Below, piece after piece: positions 18,948 through 28,211 of a DNA stretch of 64,000 bases. Origin of the DNA: Gillisella vitis (GTDB lineage: Bacteria; Pseudomonadota; Alphaproteobacteria; Rhizobiales; Rhizobiaceae); NCBI RefSeq assembly GCF_021559775.1, contig NZ_CP056047.1, positions 2,418,001 through 2,482,000 on the forward strand. The letters are read 5' to 3'. A model generated the notes under the pieces. It made no database searches and was not told the DNA's origin. It worked only from the letters and a program-made list of their open reading frames with translations. Every line of letters begins with the position of its first letter. Within the stretch, counting starts at the first letter, position 1. Both the position numbers and the translations under genes were made by a program.

Positions 18948-19358
18948 TTATCGAGTTTCAGCCAAGGATTTCAATTCCTTGGTTCGCGTCTTCGTTATCT
19001 CCGCCTTGCAGGCGGCAACCTCCATGGGCTCCATCGTGCCACCCCGGACATAAAATCCCTGGGCCTCACATTGACCGTCGCGATAATCGATCCAGGCACG
19101 CTGGGCTTTCAGCAAGGCCTTTTCAGCCCCCTTGAGATCATCGTCTAACGTTGCATCCTGCTCAACAAAGATCTTGCGGGTGATCTTCCATTGGGCATTC
19201 ATGGCCTTGTCCGCCGCGTCGAAATCCTTGATCGCACAGGCGGTCATATCGCTCTGGGTTTTCGGGTCCTTGCAATCAACCGCTTGCGCCAGAACACCAT
19301 GGCCAGACGACATTACCCCAAACCCTGCCAGCATGATCAGCCGCGAAACAGGCGTCAT
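18948..19358 (-). CDS. LprI-family (DUF1311) secreted protein
   Basis: Small exported protein of 136 residues. A signal-like N-terminus (to about residue 25, '[15 protein letters not shown]') precedes an LprI/DUF1311 domain with the cysteine pattern 'DCKDP', 'MTACAIKDF', 'GQCEAQG' and 'AACKAEI'. Some family members inhibit lysozyme. It overlaps the ureB stop by an ATGA junction, so it is embedded in the urease operon, but its link to urease is unknown. Confidence 0.8.
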   Translation of the reverse strand: MTPVSRLIMLAGFGVMSSGHGVLAQAVDCKDPKTQSDMTACAIKDFDAADKAMNAQWKITRKIFVEQDATLDDDLKGAEKALLKAQRAWIDYRDGQCEAQGFYVRGGTMEPMEVAACKAEITKTRTKELKSLAETR

Positions 19359-19660
19359 AGAGGCCCCATGACCTTCTGGCGAAAGCCATAGACCTCGCGC
19401 TTACCGGCCAGCGGGATCAGCGTCACTTCCCGCGTCTGGCCCGGCTCAAAGCGCACCGCAGTCCCCGCCGGAATGTCCAGCCGCATGCCACGCACCTTAT
19501 CCCGGTCGAAGGACAGTCCCGCATTGGTCTCAAAGAAATGATAATGACTGCCCACCTGTACCGGACGGTCGCCGGTATTGGACACTTCAATCGTCACGGT
19601 CGGCTGACCAGCATTCAGCTCGATCTCGCCACTCGCGGCAATGATTTCACCCGGTTTCAT
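19355..19660 (-). CDS. ureB: Urease subunit beta
   Basis: Structural subunit of 101 residues, the canonical length. Typical sequence: '[16 protein letters not shown]' at the start, then '[13 protein letters not shown]' and '[18 protein letters not shown]'. The ATG at 19660 gives the family N-terminus; an in-frame ATG at 19735 would add 25 unrelated residues. It packs with UreA and UreC in the urease trimer. Confidence 0.96.
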   Translation of the reverse strand: MKPGEIIAASGEIELNAGQPTVTIEVSNTGDRPVQVGSHYHFFETNAGLSFDRDKVRGMRLDIPAGTAVRFEPGQTREVTLIPLAGKREVYGFRQKVMGPL

Positions 19661-19754
19661 CACTGTCTCTCCCGTCATCGGTTCCCGGCAGGCCGGAAAA
19701 CCACATTGTCCATGCATGAAATAATACATCCGCAACGACCGGATGGATCACCGA

Positions 19755-20009
19755 TCAAGCCGCTCGGCCGGGCTTGCAGCCTTCCGCCTTCAGAACCCGC
19801 GTGGTGGATGGCGGATTGTTGGCGAGCTTGCCCGCCGGGCGGATGGGTCTGCGCACCAGTTCGCCGCCGCAATTGGGGCAGATCCCGGCCAGCACGCCCT
19901 CAGCACAGGCAGCGCAATAGGTGCATTCGAAGCTGCACATCATCGCCTCGCGGCTTTCAGGTCGCAGATCGCAGTCGCAGCATTCACAGTTGGGGCGAAT
20001 CTCCAGCAT
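19755..20009 (-). CDS. DUF1272 domain protein (cysteine-rich)
   Basis: Small protein of 84 residues with nine cysteines in zinc-binding pairs: 'CECCDCDL', 'MMCSFECTYCAACAE' and 'GICPNCGGEL'. This is the DUF1272 pattern, function unknown. The last 25 residues are basic and disordered-looking. It starts 4 bp after the ureA stop and precedes ureB by 94 bp, so it is an insertion between two structural subunits that is common in rhizobial urease operons. Confidence 0.85.
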   Translation of the reverse strand: MLEIRPNCECCDCDLRPESREAMMCSFECTYCAACAEGVLAGICPNCGGELVRRPIRPAGKLANNPPSTTRVLKAEGCKPGRAA

Positions 20010-20013
20010 GGCG

Positions 20014-20316
20014 TCAGCGGATCGGTTCGTGGACGGTCACCAGCTTGGTGCCATCGGGAAACGTCGCTTCGACCTGCACGTCATGGATCATTTCGGCAAT
20101 GCCATCCATCACCTGATCGCGGGTGATCACATGCGCACCCGCCTCCATTAACTCGGACACGGCACGGCCATCGCGGGCACCCTCGACGACGAAATCGGAA
20201 ATCAGCGCAATCGCCTCAGGATAGTTCAGCTTGACGCCGCGCTCCAGCCTGCGCCGGGCGACCATGGCCGCCATGGAAATCAGAAGCTTGTCTTTTTCTC
20301 TTGGGCTGAGATTCAT
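20014..20316 (-). CDS. ureA: Urease subunit gamma
   Basis: Structural subunit of 100 residues, canonical length. Signature: '[25 protein letters not shown]'-type N-terminus, '[14 protein letters not shown]', and '[17 protein letters not shown]' at the end. The ribosome site ggag precedes the ATG. It follows ureD by 23 bp. Confidence 0.97.
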   Translation of the reverse strand: MNLSPREKDKLLISMAAMVARRRLERGVKLNYPEAIALISDFVVEGARDGRAVSELMEAGAHVITRDQVMDGIAEMIHDVQVEATFPDGTKLVTVHEPIR

Positions 20317-20339
20317 GGGTGCTCCGAAAATGATGCCGG

Positions 20340-21176
20340 TTACAAGGTCCAGACTTTCGGCACAGACGCGCCGTCGCGCAAGGCCGAAATCACCGGAACC
20401 AATAATTTTCTAAGGGAAAATCCATCGCTGCTGATAAAACGGGCAACCAGCTTGTCATTCCACAGGCTTATGCCGACGTCACCAAGCCCCGACGGGCGGT
20501 CCGTCAACCGTTGCAGCGCCGCCATATGTGCCTCCGCCTGCCGTCCCGTATACAGCAATGTGGCAAAAGCGACCCTGCCGCCCAGCACCGCTTTTTCAGC
20601 GGTGAGATCGGCAATATCACCTGTTAACGCCAGGTCTTCGGCATGAATGAGCCGCCCTGAGCGGCGGATGCGCCAGCGGTCGCGCACTAGGCCGTGACGC
20701 ATCGCTTCACCCATCGCCTTGCGACCCAGCAGAACGGCCTCGACACTGAGAAATTCCGCTGTCTCATGCAGATCGACCTCCAGCCTGCGGGTCAGTGAAG
20801 CCTGATCAAACAGGATGGATTCCTGCGGCAGCCAATGGACCGCCGCCCCCTCGCCGACCGTGATGCGGCTGCTGATCGACGCCGTATCGGCGGCAGCCTT
20901 ATAGATTTTCTCGCAGGCCTGGGTGGTCAGGGTCAGATGAGTGCCATCACCGGCGGTAAACGCCCAGTCGAGTTGATCACCGCCGGTCAGCCCGCCGGAG
21001 GAATTGATCAGCACCGCCTCCATCCGGCCATCGAAACTTTCGGGGATACGGATCTTGGCGCAGCCCTCCTGGAAGAAGGTTTCCAACCGGCTGCGGCCTT
21101 GAAACAGCTTGGTGTCCAGCCGCCCGCTTCCTTTGGCGCGTTGCGGCTTGATCAGTATGGCGGGCTGTATGGTCAT
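20340..21176 (-). CDS. ureD: Urease accessory protein UreD
   Basis: Urease maturation chaperone of 278 residues (called UreH in some bacteria). Family features: '[16 protein letters not shown]' and '[16 protein letters not shown]' in the first third, followed by 'EKIYKA' and '[12 protein letters not shown]'. It binds apo-urease and recruits UreF and UreG. It starts 4 bp after the stop of the hydrolase gene upstream, so the hydrolases and the urease genes are probably one transcript. Confidence 0.95.
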   Translation of the reverse strand: MTIQPAILIKPQRAKGSGRLDTKLFQGRSRLETFFQEGCAKIRIPESFDGRMEAVLINSSGGLTGGDQLDWAFTAGDGTHLTLTTQACEKIYKAAADTASISSRITVGEGAAVHWLPQESILFDQASLTRRLEVDLHETAEFLSVEAVLLGRKAMGEAMRHGLVRDRWRIRRSGRLIHAEDLALTGDIADLTAEKAVLGGRVAFATLLYTGRQAEAHMAALQRLTDRPSGLGDVGISLWNDKLVARFISSDGFSLRKLLVPVISALRDGASVPKVWTL

Positions 21177-21180
21177 GCCT

Positions 21181-22179
21181 TCAACGCTTCGATTTCGAGA
21201 AGAAATCCCACATCATATCCGTGGCATTCAGGTCGAAGGAGACCTTGCCGATCACCTTCTGGATCTTCAGCGATGCGGTGCTGCCCGGCCATGTATGGCC
21301 CGCCCCCGCCAAACGGTAGGAGGCAATGCGCGCACCGTCCGAGCATTGAGCATACTCGGTGGTCTCGACCCGGCCCTCGGTTTTCACGGTGGGAGATTTG
21401 CACCCATCCAACTCCGCCCAGCGATGCAGTGCGGCATCGGCGCCGTAGCCCCAATAGGGCAGGCCCGGCCCGGCAATCGGGTTGATCTTGTCGTCCAGCC
21501 CGGCAAAGGCGATCAGCGACATCGGTTTGGCCGGTTTGCAGGTCGCAGCATCCGGCACGAAACCATCGCCTTCACGCTTCGGCGTTCCCGCCCGCAGGCC
21601 GACGACCAGACCGGCAGCGGCAAAATCGGTGTTTCCATCGCAAAGATATTGCGACACCATCCGTCCGCCGCCGGAATAGCCGGTGGCGTAGAAGCGCGCC
21701 GGATCAACACATAAATTGTCTTCGACAGCCTTGATCACATCGCGGATATAGGCTTCCTCATCGGCCTCGCCTTTGGCGACGCCCGGCACGTTCCAGGCGA
21801 AATAGCCCGCCCGCTTGGTGGGCATCGACCCTTGCGGCGCGACAGCGATAAAGCCTTCGCGCTCAGCCACCCGCTCCCATTCGCTCCGGTCCAGTTGCTC
21901 ATTGGCATTGCTGTCGGAACCGTGGAAATCGAACACGACCGGCACCTTGTCCTGGCCGCTATAGCTGGAGGGAATGAAATAGGAAAACACCCTCTCATGT
22001 CCGCCAGAGGTCAGTGTCATATCATAACGGCCCACATCCCTGGGCTGACCGCAGCCAGCTGCCGATGCGGAGCCGGTCGAAAGCGTCAGAAGGGAAACGA
22101 GTGTCGCAATCGCCACAACGGACAGAGTACCAACTCTTCGCAGAACGGGCTTTTCGCATTGATTTTCAATATTTTGCAT
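21181..22179 (-). CDS. Secreted PHB-depolymerase-like alpha/beta hydrolase, copy 1
   Basis: Exported esterase-like protein of 332 residues. A signal peptide (to about residue 41) is followed by the polyhydroxybutyrate-depolymerase (LpqC-type) fold: '[16 protein letters not shown]' at the oxyanion region, the nucleophile Ser169 in '[10 protein letters not shown]', a likely acid in '[10 protein letters not shown]', and the histidine in 'GAGHTWPG'. The ATG at 22179 has ggagg 6 nt upstream; an in-frame codon at 22248 lacks this. It lies between the second copy and ureD. A substrate linked to urea is possible but unproven. Confidence 0.82.
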   Translation of the reverse strand: MQNIENQCEKPVLRRVGTLSVVAIATLVSLLTLSTGSASAAGCGQPRDVGRYDMTLTSGGHERVFSYFIPSSYSGQDKVPVVFDFHGSDSNANEQLDRSEWERVAEREGFIAVAPQGSMPTKRAGYFAWNVPGVAKGEADEEAYIRDVIKAVEDNLCVDPARFYATGYSGGGRMVSQYLCDGNTDFAAAGLVVGLRAGTPKREGDGFVPDAATCKPAKPMSLIAFAGLDDKINPIAGPGLPYWGYGADAALHRWAELDGCKSPTVKTEGRVETTEYAQCSDGARIASYRLAGAGHTWPGSTASLKIQKVIGKVSFDLNATDMMWDFFSKSKR

Positions 22180-22329
22180 ATAGTCCTCCGCAGCGGGGCA
22201 ACGGTAGCAAAAGACCGATACGATGCAAAATGAAAAAATCTGGCACATGCTGGATGCGCAGACGAGTGTCCGTCAGGGTCAGATCGAACCTGACAGACAG
22301 AAACTAAGGCATCTGTCTGGATCAGAGCA

Positions 22330-23673
22330 CTACAGCGCGTCCGCCGACATCGGGCTTTCCACCGCCTGCGGCTTGACCTTGGCCTTCATTGTCACCGAGC
22401 AGGCAGGGTTTACAGAGGCCGTTGCGCCAGCAGCCGGTTTTGCGCCATCGGCACAGGCATTTTTGGCGATATTGTCGGCGATCAGACGGCCATCGCCACT
22501 GTCGAAGAAAGCCCACATCCGCTTGGCCGCATACATGTCTTCCTGGCTCTTGCCATCGACGCTCTTGCCATCAAAGGCCTTTGCCTTGGAATTGGCAGCA
22601 GCCAGTGAGAAGCCGATAGTCTGCGCGGGCCAGTCATGCGTCTGGTCGGCAATCGTATAGGACAGGATGCGGGCACCGCCCTTGCAGCGCTCGAATTCCG
22701 CCGAGGAAATTTTCGTCCCCTTGACGATCTTGCGTTCGCCCTGGCAGCCATCCAGCTCGGCCCAGCGATTGAGTGCCGCTTCGCCGCCATATTGCCAATA
22801 GGGCCTACCGCCGCCCGCGTAAGGATTGGTATTGTCCTTCAGCCCCCAGAAGGCGATGATCGACACCGGACGGCCCGGACGGCAGCTCTGCGGATCGGGC
22901 AGCCATTTTCCCTGATCGGGGCCAACGCCCTGACGCGGCGTGCCAGCCCGCAGGCTCATAACGAAACCGGCAGCGGAGAAATCGGTATTGCCGTTGCAGA
23001 TATATTGCGACAGCATCCGCCCGCCACCCGAATAGCCGGACGCATAGATACGATCGGGATCGACACAGAACTTGGCCTTGACCAGCGCCACGGTGTCGCT
23101 GAGATAAGCGGCATCATCCGGCCCTTTGGCTTCGGTTACAGTCGAAACAGCCGCATTTGGCGCGGTCGGGCTTGTCAGGCTCGCGTTGGTTACAGTCCCA
23201 TTCGAAATTGTGGCATTTGGCGAAACTGTCGCATCCGGTACAGTCACGCCGGGTACGGGGACCACGCCCGGCACGTTCCAGGCATGGGTGCCTTCCGCCT
23301 TGCCATTCAAACCGCCCTGTGGGGCAATGACGATGAAGCCGTTTTCCCGCGCCACGTCGGACCATTGGCTACGACCCAGCTGATCGCGGGGAAAGCTGTT
23401 GGACCCGTGCAGATCGAACACCACAGGCACCTTGGCCTTGCCGGTATAGCCTTGGGGAATGTAGGCGACCGCCGTCCGCTCAATTCCACCGGACGTGAAT
23501 GTCAGGTCCTGTAACCCGGCCCGGACGGTCACGCCGCAGCCGCCCGCCGCGTAAGCAAGGCCACCCGGCACCATCATGGAAACGCCGAGTGTGAACAGGC
23601 ACAACAAAGTCTGGGCAGATGTGCGCGCGAAAAAACCCGGCCGCCGCAGGCCAGTCAGTTCATCGAATGTCAT
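22330..23673 (-). CDS. Secreted PHB-depolymerase-like alpha/beta hydrolase, copy 2
   Basis: A 447-residue paralogue of the downstream gene. A signal peptide (to about 42) precedes 'VPVVFDLHGSNSFPRDQL', the nucleophile in '[19 protein letters not shown]', a probable acid in 'LKDNTNPYAGG' and 'ADQTHDWPA' with the histidine. Two additions set it apart. A stretch of about 45 residues rich in Val, Thr, Asn and Pro replaces a short loop after 'AWNVPGV'. A C-terminal tail of about 85 residues contains two cysteines. Both hydrolase genes stand between urtE and ureD. Confidence 0.82.
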   Translation of the reverse strand: MTFDELTGLRRPGFFARTSAQTLLCLFTLGVSMMVPGGLAYAAGGCGVTVRAGLQDLTFTSGGIERTAVAYIPQGYTGKAKVPVVFDLHGSNSFPRDQLGRSQWSDVARENGFIVIAPQGGLNGKAEGTHAWNVPGVVPVPGVTVPDATVSPNATISNGTVTNASLTSPTAPNAAVSTVTEAKGPDDAAYLSDTVALVKAKFCVDPDRIYASGYSGGGRMLSQYICNGNTDFSAAGFVMSLRAGTPRQGVGPDQGKWLPDPQSCRPGRPVSIIAFWGLKDNTNPYAGGGRPYWQYGGEAALNRWAELDGCQGERKIVKGTKISSAEFERCKGGARILSYTIADQTHDWPAQTIGFSLAAANSKAKAFDGKSVDGKSQEDMYAAKRMWAFFDSGDGRLIADNIAKNACADGAKPAAGATASVNPACSVTMKAKVKPQAVESPMSADAL

Positions 23674-23874
23674 GAGGTCGCCTTGTTATTAGCACTTGCC
23701 GGAAAATACCACATGTTGCGCAGGCTTCAACAGAAACCTGATCGCAAATGATCAAGGCTGACATGCGTCAAACACAAAGCGTGAATATACTATGAATATA
23801 CCCGGTAATTTCACAGTAAAAACAAGAGATTACACTCCAAACCCGGACACCGCATCCCATGCCTGAATGCGACA

Positions 23875-24570
23875 TTATACCGTAAGGTGGCGGCGAGCCT
23901 CGAGCGTATCCAGCGTTTCTGCACCGCCTTCATGGACGATTTCGCCGCGATCCATGATGTAGACATGGTCGGCCAGCTCCCGACAGAAGTCGAGATATTG
24001 CTCGACCAGCAGGATCGCCATGCCGGTTGAATCCCTGAGATAGCGGATTGCCCGGCCGATATCCTTGATGATCGATGGCTGGATGCCCTCGGTCGGCTCG
24101 TCCAGCACCAGAATTTTCGGGCGGGTTACCATGGCCCGGCCAATCGCCAACTGCTGCTGCTGGCCACCGGACAGATCACCGCCGCGCCGCGACAACATGG
24201 TCTGCAAAATCGGAAACAGCGCGAAAATATCGTCCGGGATCGTCCGATCCTTGCGCTTCAGCGGCGCAAACCCGGTTTCCAGATTTTCCTTGACCGACAG
24301 CAGCGGAAAGATCTCGCGCCCCTGCGGCACATAGCCGACCCCGTGCCGCGCCCGGTTGAATGGCGCCATGCCGTTCAACACCGTGCCTTCAAAGGCAATC
24401 GTGCCGCCGGACACCGGATGCTGGCCGGTCACGGCGCGTAAAAGCGAGCTTTTACCCACCCCGTTGCGACCCAGCACGCAGGTGATCTTGCCCATCGGCG
24501 CGGTGATATTCACGCCACGCAAGGCCTGGGCGGCACCATAGTGAAGATTGAGATTTTCAACTGTCAGCAT
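23875..24570 (-). CDS. urtE: Urea ABC transporter ATP-binding subunit UrtE
   Basis: LivF-type ATPase of 231 residues. Walker A 'GRNGVGKSSLLRAV', signature 'GGDLSGGQQQQLAIGRAM', Walker B 'ILVLDEPTEGIQPSII', and the H-loop region 'ILLVEQYLDFC'. The 'EGIQPSII' variant after Walker B is typical of UrtE rather than LivF. It is the last urt gene, 11 bp after urtD, behind gaggg. Confidence 0.94.
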   Translation of the reverse strand: MLTVENLNLHYGAAQALRGVNITAPMGKITCVLGRNGVGKSSLLRAVTGQHPVSGGTIAFEGTVLNGMAPFNRARHGVGYVPQGREIFPLLSVKENLETGFAPLKRKDRTIPDDIFALFPILQTMLSRRGGDLSGGQQQQLAIGRAMVTRPKILVLDEPTEGIQPSIIKDIGRAIRYLRDSTGMAILLVEQYLDFCRELADHVYIMDRGEIVHEGGAETLDTLEARRHLTV

Positions 24571-24580
24571 CTTCTTACCC

Positions 24581-25336
24581 TCACCGCCCCAGATAGTTTT
24601 CGATCACCCGCGGATCGTTCGAAACAAAGTCGATCGAACCTTCGGCCAGCACCGAGCCTTCGGCCAGACATGTCACCTTGACGCCGAGATCGCGGATGAA
24701 ACCCATGTCGTGTTCCACCACCACGACCGAGCGGGTCTTGGAAATTTCACGCAGCAGAATGGCGGTTTCGGCGGTTTCGGCATCGGTCATGCCCGCCACC
24801 GGCTCATCGACCAGCAGCAGTTTCGGCTCCTGCGCCAACAGCATGCCGATTTCCAGCCATTGCTTCTGGCCGTGGGACAGGTTGGCGGCGAGGTCGTTTT
24901 TGCGGGCGGTGAGCCGGACGGTTTCGAGAATGGTGTCGATCCGCTCGCGGTCCTTGGGCGTCAGCCGGTAAAACAGCGTTGAAAACACCCCGCGCGGCTT
25001 GTTCAGCGCCAGTTCCAGATTGTCCCAGACCGTATGGCTTTCAAACACCGTCGGCTTCTGGAATTTGCGGCCAATGCCGAGCTGGGCGATTTCGGCCTCG
25101 TCGCGCTTGGTGAGATCCACCTTGCCGCCGTCGAAAAACACCTCGCCGCTGTCAGGCCGTGTCTTGCCGGTGATGATGTCCATCATCGTCGTCTTGCCCG
25201 CGCCATTCGGGCCGATAATGGCGCGCAGCTCGCCCGGCTCGACCACGAAGGACAGGGAGTTCAAGGCCCGGAATCCGTCGAAGGAGACGCTGACCCCGTT
25301 GAGATAGAGGAGGCTGTTGGTGGTCTTTTCGGACAT
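24581..25336 (-). CDS. urtD: Urea ABC transporter ATP-binding subunit UrtD
   Basis: LivG-type ATPase of 251 residues. Walker A 'GPNGAGKTTMMDIITGKTRP', signature 'NLSHGQKQWLEIGMLL' (the Gln-Lys-Gln-Trp form is typical of UrtD), Walker B 'LLLVDEPVAGMTDAE'. It energises urea import with UrtE. It starts 3 bp after the urtC stop, behind ggag. Confidence 0.95.
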   Translation of the reverse strand: MSEKTTNSLLYLNGVSVSFDGFRALNSLSFVVEPGELRAIIGPNGAGKTTMMDIITGKTRPDSGEVFFDGGKVDLTKRDEAEIAQLGIGRKFQKPTVFESHTVWDNLELALNKPRGVFSTLFYRLTPKDRERIDTILETVRLTARKNDLAANLSHGQKQWLEIGMLLAQEPKLLLVDEPVAGMTDAETAETAILLREISKTRSVVVVEHDMGFIRDLGVKVTCLAEGSVLAEGSIDFVSNDPRVIENYLGR

Positions 25337-25339
25337 GAC

Positions 25340-26500
25340 TTACTCCGCCGCCTGAGGGTTGCCATGAGAGGTTCTGGACGCTTCGGCTTCCGCCGCAGCC
25401 TTGTCCTGCCTGCGCCGGAGAAGGCTTTGGGTGACAGTGCCGACAATGCCCTTGGGCAGGAACAGTGTGACGGCCACGAACAGCCCGCCCAGCGCAAACA
25501 GCCAGGCATTGGGAAACAGGCCGGTAAAGATCGTCTTGCCGCCATTGACCAGCACCGCGCCAATGATCGGGCCGATCAGCGTGGCGCGCCCGCCGACGGC
25601 GGTCCAGATCACCACCTCGATGGAATTGGCCGGCGAAAATTCGCCGGGATTGATGATGCCGACCTGCGGCACATAGAGCGCGCCCGCCACGCCCGCCATC
25701 ATTGCCGAGACCACGAAGGCAAACAGCTTCATGTTTTCCACCCGGTAGCCGAGAAAGCGGGTGCGGCTTTCGGCATCGCGGATGCCAACCAGCACCTTGC
25801 CGTATTTGGAGCGAACGATGGCCGAGACCAGCAGCAGCGAGCCCGCCAGAAACAGCGCCGAGAGCGAAAACAGCGCGGCACGGGTGCCATCCGCCTGGAT
25901 GTTGAAACCGAGGATGTCTTTGAAATCAGTGAGGCCGTTATTGCCGCCAAAACCCATATCGTTGCGGAAGAAGGCCAGCAGCAGCGCATAGGTCATCGCC
26001 TGGGTGATGATCGACAGATAGACGCCGTTGACCCGCGAGCGAAACGCAAACCAGCCGAATACGAAAGCCAGCAGACCGGGTGCCACCAGCACCATCAGCG
26101 CTGCAAACCAGAACATGTCGAAGCCGTGCCAGAACCAGGGCAGTTCCTTCCAGTTCAGGAACACCATGAAGTCGGGCAATACAGGATCGCCATAGGTGCC
26201 GCGTGGGCCGATCTGGCGCATCAGATACATGCCCATCGCATAGCCGCCGAGCGCGAAGAACGCCCCGTGGCCGAGCGAAAGAATGCCGCAAAAGCCCCAG
26301 ACCAGATCGAGCGCCAGCGCCAGCATTGCATAGGTCAGGTATTTGCCAAACAGCGCCACCAGATAGGTCGGCATATGCAGCGCGCTGTCGGGCGCGGTGG
26401 CAAGGCTGAGGATCGGCACCAGAATGGCGAGCGCGATGAGAATGGCGATGGCGACGAGGATCTTGGCGTCCAGCGAGCGCAGAAGAAATGCCGTGATCAT
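25340..26500 (-). CDS. urtC: Urea ABC transporter permease UrtC
   Basis: LivM-like inner-membrane permease of 386 residues with about ten hydrophobic segments. The family signature 'LDLVWGFCGILSLGHGAFFALGGY' lies at about 60-85, and the coupling region is near 'KVLVGIRDAESRTRFLGYRVE'. It pairs with UrtB. The start overlaps the urtB stop (ATGA). The C-terminal 40 residues are charged and cytoplasmic. Confidence 0.94.
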   Translation of the reverse strand: MITAFLLRSLDAKILVAIAILIALAILVPILSLATAPDSALHMPTYLVALFGKYLTYAMLALALDLVWGFCGILSLGHGAFFALGGYAMGMYLMRQIGPRGTYGDPVLPDFMVFLNWKELPWFWHGFDMFWFAALMVLVAPGLLAFVFGWFAFRSRVNGVYLSIITQAMTYALLLAFFRNDMGFGGNNGLTDFKDILGFNIQADGTRAALFSLSALFLAGSLLLVSAIVRSKYGKVLVGIRDAESRTRFLGYRVENMKLFAFVVSAMMAGVAGALYVPQVGIINPGEFSPANSIEVVIWTAVGGRATLIGPIIGAVLVNGGKTIFTGLFPNAWLFALGGLFVAVTLFLPKGIVGTVTQSLLRRRQDKAAAEAEASRTSHGNPQAAE

Positions 26501-28125
26501 GCTTCCACCGCCCTTCCCTTGAGTGCGAAGAGACCACGGGGCCGCTTCTGGATGAACAGGATGATGAGAACCAGAACCAGGATCTTGCCCAATACTGCAC
26601 CGGCATAGGGCTCAAGGAACTTGTTGACGATCCCGAGCGAAAACGCCCCGACCAGTGTGCCCCAGAGATTGCCGACTCCGCCGAACACCACGACCATGAA
26701 ACTGTCGATAATGTAGGTCTGGCCGAGATTGGGCGAAACATTGTCGATCTGGGACAGCGCCACGCCCGCCATGCCAGCAATGCCGGAGCCAAGCGCAAAC
26801 GTGAAGGCGTCCACCCAGGGCGTGCGAATGCCCATCGAAGACGCCATCCGGCGGTTTTGGGTGACGGCGCGCATCTGCAAACCAAAGGCGGAGCGCTTCA
26901 ACAGCATCAGCAGCGCGAAGAAGACCGACAGCGAAAACACCAATATCCACAGCCGGTTCCAGGTGATGGTCAAGCCGCCAAGCCCAAACGAGCCGGACAT
27001 CCAGGATGGATTGGCAACCTCCTGATTGGTGGGGCCAAACAGCGTGCGCACCAATTGCTGCAACATCAGCGAAATGCCCCAGGTGGCCAGCAGGGTTTCC
27101 AGTGGACGGCCATAGAGAAAGCGGATGACGCAGCGTTCGATCACCAACCCGAAGATGCCGGTGACGGCGAAGGCGACCGGCAGGGCAATGGCCAGCGACC
27201 AGTCAAACAGCTCAGGCGCGTTCGCCCTTATCGCCTGCTGGACAATGAAAGTTGAATAGGCACCGAGCATGACCATTTCGCCATGCGCCATATTGATAAT
27301 GCCCATGACCCCGAAGGTGATGGCAAGGCCAATGGCCGCCAGCAGCAACACCGAGCCGAGCGAGATGCCATAGGTGATGTTCTGCGCGGTATTCCACAGC
27401 GCCACATCGCTCTGGATCTTGGCGATGGCCGCATCGATATCACCCTTCAGGGCCGGATCGACGGTCGCAGCAGCATTACCGAGAATGGAAATCGCATCCT
27501 GGCCGCCCACAGCGCGAATGAGTGCAATGGCGGCGCGTTTTTCCTCCAGCGTATGATTGGAGGTGATGACCGAGACAGCACGGGCCTGGGCCAGCAGCGT
27601 TTTCACCGCGCCATCCTGCTCCTTGGCAAGGGCGGTGTCGAGCAATTCGAGATTGTCTTCTGAGGGCGCCTTCAACAGCGCATCGGCAGCGGCAAGCCGC
27701 ACCGTGCGGTCAGGACTGAGCAGGGTCAGCCCGCCTTGTGCGGCGCGGATGGCGCGGCGCAACCCGTTATTGATCTTGATCTTCACCAGCCCGCCCTTGG
27801 CTTCCTTGCCGACCTCGGCACCGGTCAGCGGATCGATCAGCGTCAGCTGGCTGCCGGCGGGCTTGGCGATGAACACATTGCCATCGGCCTTGCGCAGATA
27901 GAGATCGCCACCGCTTAGGGCTTCCAGGGTCGGAACCACTTTGAGATCGCCAGTGCGTCCGAGATCGCCGACGATCTTTTCGGCATCGGTGAAATTGGCC
28001 GTGCCCAGCGCCTTGATCAGGCTAGCGGGGTCTTCCTCGGCCCGTGCCGAAAGGGTCAAGGCCACCATCAGCAACAGCCCGGCAGCCAGCACATGCGACA
28101 GATGGTTCAAACAGGATCGTATCAT
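26497..28125 (-). CDS. urtB: Urea ABC transporter permease UrtB
   Basis: LivH-like permease of 542 residues. An N-terminal exported domain of about 230 residues (HEAT-like, after a signal-like segment) precedes the membrane domain, as is usual in UrtB. Membrane signatures: 'AAIGLAITFGVMGIINMAHGEMVML' and, near the end, 'FGGVGNLWGTLVGAFSLGIVN'. The ATG at 28125 is preferred: gagggg is placed 6 nt upstream and the signal then starts normally; a start at 28194 would add 23 residues. urtA is 86 bp upstream. Confidence 0.93.
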   Translation of the reverse strand: MIRSCLNHLSHVLAAGLLLMVALTLSARAEEDPASLIKALGTANFTDAEKIVGDLGRTGDLKVVPTLEALSGGDLYLRKADGNVFIAKPAGSQLTLIDPLTGAEVGKEAKGGLVKIKINNGLRRAIRAAQGGLTLLSPDRTVRLAAADALLKAPSEDNLELLDTALAKEQDGAVKTLLAQARAVSVITSNHTLEEKRAAIALIRAVGGQDAISILGNAAATVDPALKGDIDAAIAKIQSDVALWNTAQNITYGISLGSVLLLAAIGLAITFGVMGIINMAHGEMVMLGAYSTFIVQQAIRANAPELFDWSLAIALPVAFAVTGIFGLVIERCVIRFLYGRPLETLLATWGISLMLQQLVRTLFGPTNQEVANPSWMSGSFGLGGLTITWNRLWILVFSLSVFFALLMLLKRSAFGLQMRAVTQNRRMASSMGIRTPWVDAFTFALGSGIAGMAGVALSQIDNVSPNLGQTYIIDSFMVVVFGGVGNLWGTLVGAFSLGIVNKFLEPYAGAVLGKILVLVLIILFIQKRPRGLFALKGRAVEA

Positions 28126-28211
28126 ACCGGCCCCTCTTACGATTGCTCCCGACAAGGGAGAAAAAGCTGCGGATGCTTTATGCACCCGCAGCAAGTTTCA
28201 GGCTGGGAAGA

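Noticed and set aside
25034..26608. 524-codon open frame on the plus strand opposite urtC and urtD
   Set aside because: The product is rich in His, Arg, Gln and Asp as expected from the complement of high-GC genes. The minus strand encodes clear UrtC and UrtD.
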